This document shows, in pieces, positions 35,352 to 42,132 of a stretch of DNA of 64,000 nt. The notes below the pieces were generated by a model that saw only the letters and a list, made by a program, of their open reading frames with translations, was not told the DNA's origin and made no database searches. How positions within the stretch are numbered: the first letter of the stretch is position 1; the number at the start of each line of letters is the position of its first letter. Made by a program: the position numbers and the translations under genes. Source of the stretch: Rhodospirillales bacterium (GTDB taxonomy: Bacteria; Pseudomonadota; Alphaproteobacteria; Reyranellales; Reyranellaceae); NCBI GenBank assembly GCA_016185145.1, contig JACPOB010000068.1, forward strand, positions 49,541 to 113,540, given 5' to 3'.

Positions 35352-36341
35352 TCAGACCCTGACTGCCATCTTGCCGCGATTGCGACCTTCGAACAGGCCG
35401 ATCAGCGCCTGCGGTGCCTTGTCGAGGCCGTCGACGACATCGACGATGGCCTTGATCTTCCCTTCCTCGACCCAGCGCGCGAGCTTGGCTTCGGCCTCGG
35501 CGCGCTGATCGTAGAAGTCCATGACAATGAAGCCTTCCATCCGCAATCGCTTGGTCACCACTAGGCCGGGTACGGCCATCGGCCCGGGCGCCGGCTTCTC
35601 GACGTCGTATTGCGAGACGTTGCCGCAGCAGACGATGCGGCCGCGCAGGTTCATCAGCGACAGCGCCGCCTCGAGCACGGGTCCGCCGGTGTTGTCGAAA
35701 TAGACGTCGATGCCGTTGGGACAAACGGCTCGCAGCGCACGGTACACGCCGCCCGCCTTGTAGTCGATCGCGGCATCGAAGCCGAGCTCGCGCACCAGCC
35801 AGTCGCACTTGTCCTGGCCGCCCGCCGTGCCGACGACGCGGCAGCCGGCCAGCCTGGCGATCTGGCCGACCATGGTGCCGACCGCGCCGGCCGCCGCCGA
35901 TACCAGCACCGTGTCGCCGGGCTTGGGCTGCCCGACATTGAGCAAACCGAAATAGGCGGTGAGGCCGGTGACGCTGAGCGGTCCGATCAGGAGTTCGAGC
36001 GGTGCCTTGGTCGTTCGCCTGGTCAATCGACGCGCCGGCAGGGCGGCGTAGTCCTGCCAGCCCCAGTCGCCCTCGACGATGTCGCCAGCTTTCAGCCCAC
36101 CGGTCTTGGAATCCACCACCTCGCCGATGGCGAAGCCGCTCATGACCTGTCCGGGCTCCAGCGCATCGCGATAGGTCTTGCCCATCATCCAGGCGCGGTT
36201 GGCGGGATCGAGCGACAGCATGCGCGTGCGCACCAGCGCCTCGCCGTCGCGCGGTTCGGGGATCGCCGTCTCCGTCCATTGGAAGGTGTCGGGCCCGATC
36301 TTGCCCTGGGGCTGCTTGGCGTAGAGCCATTGGCGGTTCAT
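35352..36341 (-). CDS. NADP-dependent medium-chain oxidoreductase (zinc-independent, LTB4DH-like)
   Basis: A 329-residue medium-chain dehydrogenase/reductase without catalytic zinc ligands. MNRQWLYAKQPQGKIGPDTFQW and LSLDPANRAWMMGKTYRDALEPGQVM are typical of prostaglandin/leukotriene reductases and their bacterial counterparts. LSVTGLTAYFGLLNVGQPKPGDTVLVSAAAGAVG at about 130-163 is the cofactor-binding core; VGQIARLAGCRVVGTAGG follows. It likely reduces an activated C=C bond with NADPH. ATG 36341 follows GAGGAGGAACCC; a 19-codon extension into the family A repeat is rejected. The next gene upstream is an enoyl-CoA hydratase, 99 bp away across that repeat. Confidence 0.92.
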   Translation of the reverse strand: MNRQWLYAKQPQGKIGPDTFQWTETAIPEPRDGEALVRTRMLSLDPANRAWMMGKTYRDALEPGQVMSGFAIGEVVDSKTGGLKAGDIVEGDWGWQDYAALPARRLTRRTTKAPLELLIGPLSVTGLTAYFGLLNVGQPKPGDTVLVSAAAGAVGTMVGQIARLAGCRVVGTAGGQDKCDWLVRELGFDAAIDYKAGGVYRALRAVCPNGIDVYFDNTGGPVLEAALSLMNLRGRIVCCGNVSQYDVEKPAPGPMAVPGLVVTKRLRMEGFIVMDFYDQRAEAEAKLARWVEEGKIKAIVDVVDGLDKAPQALIGLFEGRNRGKMAVRV

Positions 36342-36366
36342 GGGTTCCTCCTCAGCTGGCTCATGG

Positions 36367-36435
36367 TCTTCCGGACCGCGAGCTTCCAGCTCGCTCATGA
36401 TTCATGAGCGCGCAAGATGCGCGCGGTCCGGAAGA
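36367..36435. repeat. Palindromic repeat family A, copy 4
   Basis: A 69 bp element between two co-directional minus-strand genes. Arms are TCTTCCGGACCGCG and CGCGGTCCGGAAGA, with a middle TCATGATTCATGA and an asymmetric GCGCGCAAGATGCGCGC stem. It matches copies at 2863 and 19900 more closely than the perfect copy at 30692. Confidence 0.87.
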
Positions 36436-36440
36436 TCAGT

Positions 36441-37244
36441 TCAATCCTTGTAGTTCGCTGCCCGCTTCTGCAGGTTCGACATGATCGCCTCGAGCTGGTT
36501 GGGCGAGCCGATCAGCTTCTGCTGCTCGACGGACTCCGCCATCAAGCCGGTCGCGGCGTCGACGGCCACGGCGTCGTTCAGGATACGCTTGGCGGCGCGG
36601 ACGGCGTCCGGGCTCTTGGCAGCGATCTCCCTGGCGGTCTCCAGCGCCGCCGCGCGCGGATCGTCGACCACGCGGGTGACGAAGCCCATTTGCTGCGCCT
36701 CGGTGCCGTTGAAGATGCGGCCGGTATAGGTGAGCTCGCGCACGACGTCCTCGCGCGCCAGATGGCGCATGAGCTGGGTGCCGGCGAGGTCGGGCACCAG
36801 GCCCCACTTGATCTCCATCACCGAGAAGCGCGTGTCGGCGGTGGCGTAGCGCATGTCGGCGCCCAGCGCGATCTGGAAGCCGCCGCCGAAGGCCACGCCG
36901 TGGACCGCGGCAATCACCGGCACCGGCAGGGTGCGCCACTGCCAGGCGCACTGCTGCGGCCGGTTGGCGATGCCGTGGGTGCGCCTGGTGAGGTCGCGCA
37001 CGCCGGGCACGGCATCGCCATCCTGCTTCATGGTGGCGAAGCTTGCCATGTCGAGCCCGGCGCAGAAGGCCTTGCCTTCGCCCGACAGCACGACGCAGCG
37101 CAGACCCTTCATCGTCGCAAGCTTGGCGCCCGCTTCGATGATGCCTTCGAACATCGCGGGATCGAGCGCGTTCATCTTGTCGGCGCGGATCAGGCGTAGG
37201 TCGGCCACGCCCTCATTGAAGTCGATCGAGACGCGGTCCTTCAT
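36441..37244 (-). CDS. Enoyl-CoA hydratase/isomerase family protein
   Basis: A 267-residue crotonase-fold protein. LRLIRADKMNALDPAMFEGI at about residue 16, GEGKAFCAGLDMASF at about 57, and VHGVAFGGGFQIALGADMRYA at about 112 are the CoA and oxyanion motifs. FSVMEIKWGLVPDLAGTQLM holds the active-site acid region; one catalytic Glu position is occupied by Asp (VPDLAGT). The start ATG overlaps the stop of the 66-residue upstream gene by 4 bases. This couples it to the small gene and TauE-like transporter above. Confidence 0.92.
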   Translation of the reverse strand: MKDRVSIDFNEGVADLRLIRADKMNALDPAMFEGIIEAGAKLATMKGLRCVVLSGEGKAFCAGLDMASFATMKQDGDAVPGVRDLTRRTHGIANRPQQCAWQWRTLPVPVIAAVHGVAFGGGFQIALGADMRYATADTRFSVMEIKWGLVPDLAGTQLMRHLAREDVVRELTYTGRIFNGTEAQQMGFVTRVVDDPRAAALETAREIAAKSPDAVRAAKRILNDAVAVDAATGLMAESVEQQKLIGSPNQLEAIMSNLQKRAANYKD

Positions 37245-37441
37245 TTGTCCTTCTCCGATTTCAACCATTCGCGCAGCCGGCGCCTCACTTCTTCCGGCGG
37301 CAAACGCTCCGGTGGTTTGAGGCTTCCATCGCCCTGCTTGGGCCACATCAGCACGGCGATGCCGCGCTGCACGTCGGCATAGCTGCAGTCGTCGGGCAGC
37401 CGGTCGAGCAGCGCCCTCACCTCGGCTTTTACGTCTACCAT
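37241..37441 (-). CDS. Small antitoxin-like protein (orphan)
   Basis: A 66-residue protein, MVDVKAEVRALLDRLPDDCSY then ADVQRGIAVLM and RLPPEEVRRRLREWLKSEK. The pattern LLDRLPDDCSxxDVQ, a short middle and EEVRRRLxxWL resembles a widespread small protein group found as antitoxin-like partners of RelE/ParE toxins. No toxin gene is adjacent. It overlaps the TauE-like gene by 7 bases at its start and the enoyl-CoA hydratase by 4 at its end, which supports real translation. The family link is recalled from pattern and not certain. Confidence 0.65.
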   Translation of the reverse strand: MVDVKAEVRALLDRLPDDCSYADVQRGIAVLMWPKQGDGSLKPPERLPPEEVRRRLREWLKSEKDK

Positions 37442-38193
37442 CGCGTCACCATCAGCCAGATGCCCTGCGCAACATAGACCGCGCCCAGCGCCAGGATCAC
37501 GCGGCGCGTCCAATAATAGAACTGCCTGTCGGACATACGGTCGAGGAAGCCGCGCGACAAGGTGGTCCCGAGCACGGCGAAGGCGGCGGCATAGGCCATG
37601 ACCAGCCATTGCTCGAGATCGCGACCGGCCGGGCCCTCGATCAGGAGGCCGAAATAGGCGACCTTGGTGAAGTGGCCCAGCACCTGGGCCGCCGCCTTGG
37701 TGGCGACGTTGACCTGGCGGGTCATGCCGGTGCGCACATAGAAGATGTCGAGCAGCGGGCCGGTGACGCCCGATATGAGCTGGATGGCGCCGCCGATGGC
37801 GCCGGCCAGGAAGGCCTGGCCGCCGCGCTCGATGTCGGGCGCGATGCGCTGCGGCACGGCGAGCGCAATGAACGGCATCAGCCCGACCATCATCAGCACC
37901 AGCGCCTTGTCGGGCACGAAGTCGAACGAGGAGAAGACCAGCAGCGACGCCCCTGCCCCGGCGCCGAATTTCAGCACCACGCTCCATTTGACGTGACGGC
38001 GCCACAGCCAGGCGCGCCAGCCGTTGGCCGCGATCTGGATGACGCCGTGGAACACCATGGCCACAGGCACCGGCAGCAGGAACAGCAGGAAGCCGATCAG
38101 CAGCATGCCGCCTGCCATGCCGAAGATGCCGGAGATGAACGAGGTGACGGCGGCCACGACGGCCAGCGCGGCAAGAACAGGCAGCGAGAACAT
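37435..38193 (-). CDS. TauE/SafE family sulfite/anion exporter
   Basis: A 252-residue membrane protein with about eight hydrophobic helices. SFISGIFGMAGGMLLIGFLLFL near residue 18 and the second-half repeat GGAIQLISGVTGPLLDIFYVRTGM at about 137 are the two TauE/SafE signature repeats. Members export sulfite, sulfoacetate or other organic anions. The ATG at 38193 follows GTTCTTGCC-type sequence without a strong ribosome site. It is the first gene of a three-gene overlapping operon with the small protein and enoyl-CoA hydratase and is divergent from the amidase. Confidence 0.9.
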   Translation of the reverse strand: MFSLPVLAALAVVAAVTSFISGIFGMAGGMLLIGFLLFLLPVPVAMVFHGVIQIAANGWRAWLWRRHVKWSVVLKFGAGAGASLLVFSSFDFVPDKALVLMMVGLMPFIALAVPQRIAPDIERGGQAFLAGAIGGAIQLISGVTGPLLDIFYVRTGMTRQVNVATKAAAQVLGHFTKVAYFGLLIEGPAGRDLEQWLVMAYAAAFAVLGTTLSRGFLDRMSDRQFYYWTRRVILALGAVYVAQGIWLMVTRW

Positions 38194-38250
38194 CCGCGCG
38201 CGGCGTAGCGCAGGTGGCAGAGCCTGTCGAGGATCGCTTATGGTGGGCCG

Positions 38251-39684
38251 ATGACCGATGCCGATCTGCTGTTCACCCCGGCTGTCAAAGCCGCCGCCCT
38301 CATCCGCGCCAAGAAGCTTTCGCCTGTCGAGTATGTCGATGCCGTGCTGAAAGAGGCCGACAGGGCCAATGCCCGGCTCAACTGCTTTCGCGTCCTGATG
38401 CACGAGGAGGCGCGGCGCGACGCCCGGGCGGCCGAGGAGGCCGTGACCAAGGGCGAGCCTCTTGGACCGCTGCACGGTGTGCCGATCAGCATAAAAGACC
38501 TGGTCGACGTGAAAGGCGTCCCGACGCGGCACGGCTCGGCGATCTACGCCGACAATCCGCCGGCCGCAGCCGACGACATCCTGGTCCAGCGCCTGCGCGC
38601 GGCGGGCGCCATCATCTTCGCCAAGGCTTCCACGCCGGAATTCGGCGTCAAGGGCCTGACCGACGGGCCCTCGTTCGGCGTTACGCGCAATCCGTGGAAC
38701 CTCGAGCGCACGCCGGGCGGCTCGAGCGGCGGCGGCGCGGCCGCGGTGGCCGCAGGCGTCGGCCCGTTGTCGCTCGCCACCGACGGCGCCGGCTCGACCC
38801 GAGGTCCGGCCTCGTGCAGCGGCCTCGTGGGTTTGAAGGCGACGCTCGGGGCGGTGCCCTACGACACGACGCGCGATGCCTTCGGCAACAACATCTATGC
38901 CGGCCCGCTCAGCCGCACCATCACCGACGCCGCGGTCATGCACGACGTGCTGAAAGGACCGACCGGGAAGGATCCCTGGACGCTCTCGGGCGGCGTACAG
39001 CATCCGCTGTCGCCCAAGCTCGCCGGCGAGGATCTTTCAGGCGTGCGCATCGGCTACATCGAGCTTACCGCCAATCCGCGCATCGCCGCGGACGTGCGCG
39101 CCAACACGCGCGCCGCCCTTGCCGCGTGGCAGGCGATGGGCGCCGGCGTCGAGGAAGTGACCGAGACGATCGACTGGATCGAATACGAAGGTCGCGTGCT
39201 CTATCAGGCGAACTTCGCGGTGTTCTGCGCCCAGTACCTGCCGAAGTGGCAGAACCAGATGGATCCGGTGACACTGGCCTTCATGGAGCGCGGCGCCGAG
39301 TTCGGCCTGGCCGACTTCCGCAACGCCCAGTTCGCGCGCACCGCGCTGTTCCGCAAGATCCAGTCGCTGTTCGAGCGCTACGACTTCCTGGTGACGCCGA
39401 CCAACTCGCGCACCGCGCTCGACGTCACTCATGACGCCGCTAACGACGAGGTCCTGGTCGACGGCGTGAAATGCGGCATCACCCGCCAGGGCTGGACCTC
39501 GTACCAGTACCCGTTCAACCTCACCGGCCATCCCGCGCTCGCCCTGCCCTCGGGCTTCGGCGCCGACGGGCTGCCGACCTCGGTGCAGATCGTCGGCCGC
39601 TGGGGCCACGAGACCGACGTGCTGCGGCTGGGTGCGCTGCTGGAGGCGGCCCGGCCCTGGGCGCAGCATAGGCCGCCAGATTGA
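38251..39684 (+). CDS. Amidase signature family enzyme
   Basis: A 477-residue amidase. The catalytic Lys lies in VPISIKDLVDVKG at about residue 78. The cis-Ser is in ERTPGGSSGGGAAAVAAG at about 155. The nucleophilic Ser is in TDGAGSTRGPASCSGLVGLK at about 178. These are the Ser-cisSer-Lys triad residues of the amidase signature family. The segment TDGAGST replaces the more usual TDGGGSI. It would hydrolyse an amide (carboxamide, aryl-acid amide or similar) or act in amide group transfer. It has a divergent start 57 bp from the TauE-like gene. Confidence 0.93.
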   Translation: MTDADLLFTPAVKAAALIRAKKLSPVEYVDAVLKEADRANARLNCFRVLMHEEARRDARAAEEAVTKGEPLGPLHGVPISIKDLVDVKGVPTRHGSAIYADNPPAAADDILVQRLRAAGAIIFAKASTPEFGVKGLTDGPSFGVTRNPWNLERTPGGSSGGGAAAVAAGVGPLSLATDGAGSTRGPASCSGLVGLKATLGAVPYDTTRDAFGNNIYAGPLSRTITDAAVMHDVLKGPTGKDPWTLSGGVQHPLSPKLAGEDLSGVRIGYIELTANPRIAADVRANTRAALAAWQAMGAGVEEVTETIDWIEYEGRVLYQANFAVFCAQYLPKWQNQMDPVTLAFMERGAEFGLADFRNAQFARTALFRKIQSLFERYDFLVTPTNSRTALDVTHDAANDEVLVDGVKCGITRQGWTSYQYPFNLTGHPALALPSGFGADGLPTSVQIVGRWGHETDVLRLGALLEAARPWAQHRPPD

Positions 39685-39734
39685 TCCGCAAAGAGGACAC
39701 AGGGTCCGGCTGATTCCAGCCGGGCGCTTGTGCT

Positions 39735-40001
39735 TTAGGTCTTGTTCTCGCCAGACGATGAATTGCCCCGTCGCTCAGCTGCGAGTCGCTCTTCCTCTTG
39801 ATAAGGATTGAGACCGGGATGCTGGCCATAGATCATCCACGAGATATCAAGCAATTCGGCCATCGCCGTTCCGATTTTCAACGCGATCGCATGCCGATCC
39901 TGCTCTGGCACGCTCTCCCGAACAAAGTCGGCAACAGACTGAAGCAGCATACGAGAACCAAGCATCATGCCTTCGAGTTTGGCTGCGGTCTCCTTATCCA
40001 T
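39735..40001 (-). CDS. Conserved-looking hypothetical protein, 88 aa
   Basis: An 88-residue protein of unknown family. It is mostly helical (AAKLEGMMLGSRMLLQSVADFVRE, HAIALKIGTAMAELLDISWMIYG) with a charged, Glu- and Ser-rich tail (YQEEERLAAERRGNSSSG). No membrane segment or signal peptide. Codon use is normal for the window and a weak AGGAC site precedes ATG 40001. It lies 160 bp downstream of the 69-residue repeat peptide on the same strand, so the two could share a transcript. Confidence 0.55.
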   Translation of the reverse strand: MDKETAAKLEGMMLGSRMLLQSVADFVRESVPEQDRHAIALKIGTAMAELLDISWMIYGQHPGLNPYQEEERLAAERRGNSSSGENKT

Positions 40002-40160
40002 TGAAGTCCCGAGGTCCTAATTGGGTGGTGAAGGGAACTTTATGTACGGTTGAACCTCTCGAAAGTAGGCCCTTCCTTCACAATGCGCCATGCACTGGTC
40101 CCATGTAACTGGCCTCCTCCCCGGAGCGAGCAGGACCAGACTTGTACAACGGTCGATGCA

Positions 40161-40370
40161 TCAGCGCCTCAAGTCATCCGTCGCCATAGGATTCGCGCTG
40201 CCAGCCACATTGATGAATGAGCCATACTGGCCGACCTGGAACCCTGGCACGTCTTCCTGTGGTGCGCGTATCCAAGGTGTTTCGGTTTCTTGCGGTGCGC
40301 GTATCCAGGGAAAATCCGCCTTCTGCGGCGCACGTATCCAAGGATAATCGTCAGGTCTCACATTGAACAT
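40161..40370 (-). CDS. 69-residue peptide with tandem PWIRAPQ repeats, unknown function
   Basis: A short protein beginning MFNVRPDDY. Residues 9-40 hold three near-identical units, YPWIRAPQKAD, FPWIRAPQETE and TPWIRAPQED, and a degenerate fourth, VPGFQVGQ, from residue 41. The tail is YGSFINVAGSANPMATDDLRR. The repeats use different synonymous codons (CCT/CCC, CGT/CGC, GCG/GCA, CAG/CAA), which points to selection on the peptide. GGAGG lies 8 bases before ATG 40370, and an AT-rich promoter-like region with a palindrome lies 50-100 bases upstream. Repeat layout is compatible with a modified-peptide precursor, but no maturation enzyme is nearby. No family is recognised. Confidence 0.65.
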   Translation of the reverse strand: MFNVRPDDYPWIRAPQKADFPWIRAPQETETPWIRAPQEDVPGFQVGQYGSFINVAGSANPMATDDLRR

Positions 40371-40421
40371 CACGCAAACCTCCATAGGTCTTACACCCTG
40401 CAAGCAACTTGACGCAGCATC

Positions 40422-40466
40422 AGCATATAATAACCGAAGGAATATATCAATAACTATAGTAGTTAT
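40422..40466 (-). promoter_or_regulatory. AT-rich promoter and 17 bp operator-like palindrome ahead of the repeat peptide
   Basis: On the minus strand, TTGATA (40450-40445) resembles a -35 box. TATGCT (40427-40422) at 17 bases or TATATG at 15 bases may be the -10. Just upstream, ATAACTACTATAGTTAT (40466-40450) is a perfect inverted repeat of 7-base arms with a CTA centre. The segment is much richer in AT than its surroundings. No gene occupies the remainder of 40371-40708 apart from this signal and a hairpin at 40660. Confidence 0.45.
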
Positions 40467-40659
40467 CTTCGTAATGCCACCTGCGTGCATTGCTGTCAGG
40501 AAGAGGCCGGCAGGTGCGCTGCTCAAGGCGACATGGCCGTGGGCGCAGCATCGGCATCTTCCCTTGTGCTGCGTGAGATGGGCAGCCCGTCAATCCGCGA
40601 CGCGAAGCAGCGCGCCGACACCCTGTGTGTTTTGGAGGGCCGGTAGGTTAAGAGTCATG

Positions 40660-40689
40660 CCTTCCCACGCTGAAGCGTGGGGAGGAAGG
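40660..40689. repeat. Hairpin related to repeat family C
   Basis: CCTTCCCACGCTGAAGCGTG followed by GGGAGGAAGG forms a hairpin resembling the right end of the family C element at 14179. It lies 20 bases ahead of the tctC-type start codon. It could be a terminator for upstream transcripts or a remnant of the element. Confidence 0.5.
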
Positions 40690-40708
40690 TGAAAGAGGGA
40701 GGAAAATC

Positions 40709-41683
40709 ATGCGTTCGTTTTCGGCGTTATTGGGCGTGCTGGCGTTGCTCTTCGGAGCAGGCGCCGCCGCCCAGACTGCCGACAAATATCCCGACAAGCC
40801 GATCCGCATCATGGCGCCCTACGCGCCGGGCGGGAACATCGACGTCACGGCGCGCATCATCGCCGAGAAGCTGAAGGACGTCCTGGGCGTCACCGTGCTG
40901 GTCGAGAACAAGGCCGGCGCCTCGGGCATGATCGGCAGCGACGTCATCGCCCGCTCCGCCCCCGACGGCTACAACCTGCTGGTCTCGGCCAATTCCCTGG
41001 TCGCGGTGCCGGCGATCTACGGCAACGCGCCCTACGACTGGCGCACGGCCTTCCAGCCGATCAGCCACATCCAGGCCGTGCCCGCCGTGCTGATCGTGCC
41101 GCCCGACTCGCCGATCAAGACGCTCGCCGACTTCATTGCGCTCGGCAAGGACGGCAAGTTCACCGTCGCCGATTCGGGCGTCGGCACGACCAACCACATC
41201 GCCATCGAGCTTTTGGGCGAAGCAACCGGCACCAAGTACACGCTGGTGCACTACAAGGGCAGCGGGCAGGCCCATCTCGACCTGATCGCGGGCCAGGTGC
41301 CGGCGCAGGTCGACCAGATCAACGCCGCCATCGGCCACATCAAGGCCGGCAAGATGCGCGCCATCGCCGTGTCGTCCGACAAGCGCCTGCCGCAGCTTCC
41401 CGACGTGCCGACCATGAAGGAATCGGGCGTCAAGGGCCTGGAGACCTTCACCTTCAGCACCTACACGGGCCTGTTCGCGCCGGCCAGGCTGCCGCCGGAG
41501 ATCCTGGCCAAGCTCAACGCCGCCATGGTGACGACGCTCGCCGATCCCGGCGTGATCAAGAAGTTCGCCGAGCTGACGGCGGAGACGAAATCGAGCACGC
41601 CGCAGGAGCTGGCGGCCATGCTCGACAAGGAAGAGAAGCTGGTCGTACCCCTGATCAAGAAGCTCGGTATCAAAGCGGAGTAG
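40709..41683 (+). CDS. TctC/Bug-family periplasmic solute receptor
   Basis: A 324-residue exported receptor. Signal peptide MRSFSALLGVLALLFGAGAAAQ is followed by ADKYPDKPIRIMAPYAPGGNID. ENKAGASGMIGSDVIARSAPDGYNL, VHYKGSGQAHLDLIAGQVPAQVDQ and LPDVPTMKESGVKGLETF are standard family segments. It would bind a carboxylated solute in the periplasm. There are no tctA or tctB genes beside it, so it works with a distant membrane pair or in sensing. GAGGGAGGAAAATC precedes ATG 40709. DUF486 follows after 8 bp. Confidence 0.92.
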   Translation: MRSFSALLGVLALLFGAGAAAQTADKYPDKPIRIMAPYAPGGNIDVTARIIAEKLKDVLGVTVLVENKAGASGMIGSDVIARSAPDGYNLLVSANSLVAVPAIYGNAPYDWRTAFQPISHIQAVPAVLIVPPDSPIKTLADFIALGKDGKFTVADSGVGTTNHIAIELLGEATGTKYTLVHYKGSGQAHLDLIAGQVPAQVDQINAAIGHIKAGKMRAIAVSSDKRLPQLPDVPTMKESGVKGLETFTFSTYTGLFAPARLPPEILAKLNAAMVTTLADPGVIKKFAELTAETKSSTPQELAAMLDKEEKLVVPLIKKLGIKAE

Positions 41684-41691
41684 TAACCGAC

Positions 41692-42051
41692 ATGACCTGG
41701 CTGCCCCCGGCCGTTGCCCCCATCGTCCTGCTGCTGATCTCCAACGTCTTCATGACCTTTGCCTGGTACGGGCATCTGAAGTTCACCGATCGGCCCTTGT
41801 GGATCGTGGTGGTGGCGAGCTGGGGGATCGCCTTCATCGAATACTGCTTCGCCGTGCCAGCCAACCGCTGGGGGCACACGGTCTATTCGGCGGCCGAGCT
41901 CAAGACCATGCAGGAGGTGATCACGCTTTCGGTGTTCGCCCTGTTCTCGGTGCTCTACCTCGGCGAGCGCATCACCCTGAACCACATCGTCGGCTTCGCC
42001 CTGATCTGCAGCGGCGCCTTCTTCGTCTTCCGCGGTCCCCTGCCTTCTTGA
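41692..42051 (+). CDS. DUF486 (DMT superfamily) small membrane protein
   Basis: A 119-residue protein with four hydrophobic helices. LLISNVFMTFAWYGHLKF at about residue 14 and WGIAFIEYCFAVPANRWGH at about 44 are diagnostic for DUF486. KTMQEVITLSVFALFSVLYLGE and SGAFFVFRGP end the family pattern. DUF486 proteins belong to the drug/metabolite transporter superfamily and their cargo is unknown. It lies 8 bp after the TctC gene and is likely co-transcribed. Confidence 0.9.
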   Translation: MTWLPPAVAPIVLLLISNVFMTFAWYGHLKFTDRPLWIVVVASWGIAFIEYCFAVPANRWGHTVYSAAELKTMQEVITLSVFALFSVLYLGERITLNHIVGFALICSGAFFVFRGPLPS

Positions 42052-42132
42052 AGGGGCCTGCCTGAGGAAAAGTCTCCCAACCGCCCGGGATGAGCGTGCC
42101 CTATCCTGCGTAGACCCCTCGAGGGGAGGCGA

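Noticed and set aside
40533..40646. 37-residue + strand frame MAVGAASASSLVLREMG and onward, a possible gene remnant
   Set aside because: No ribosome site ahead of it and no family that I could recognise; too short to support alone.
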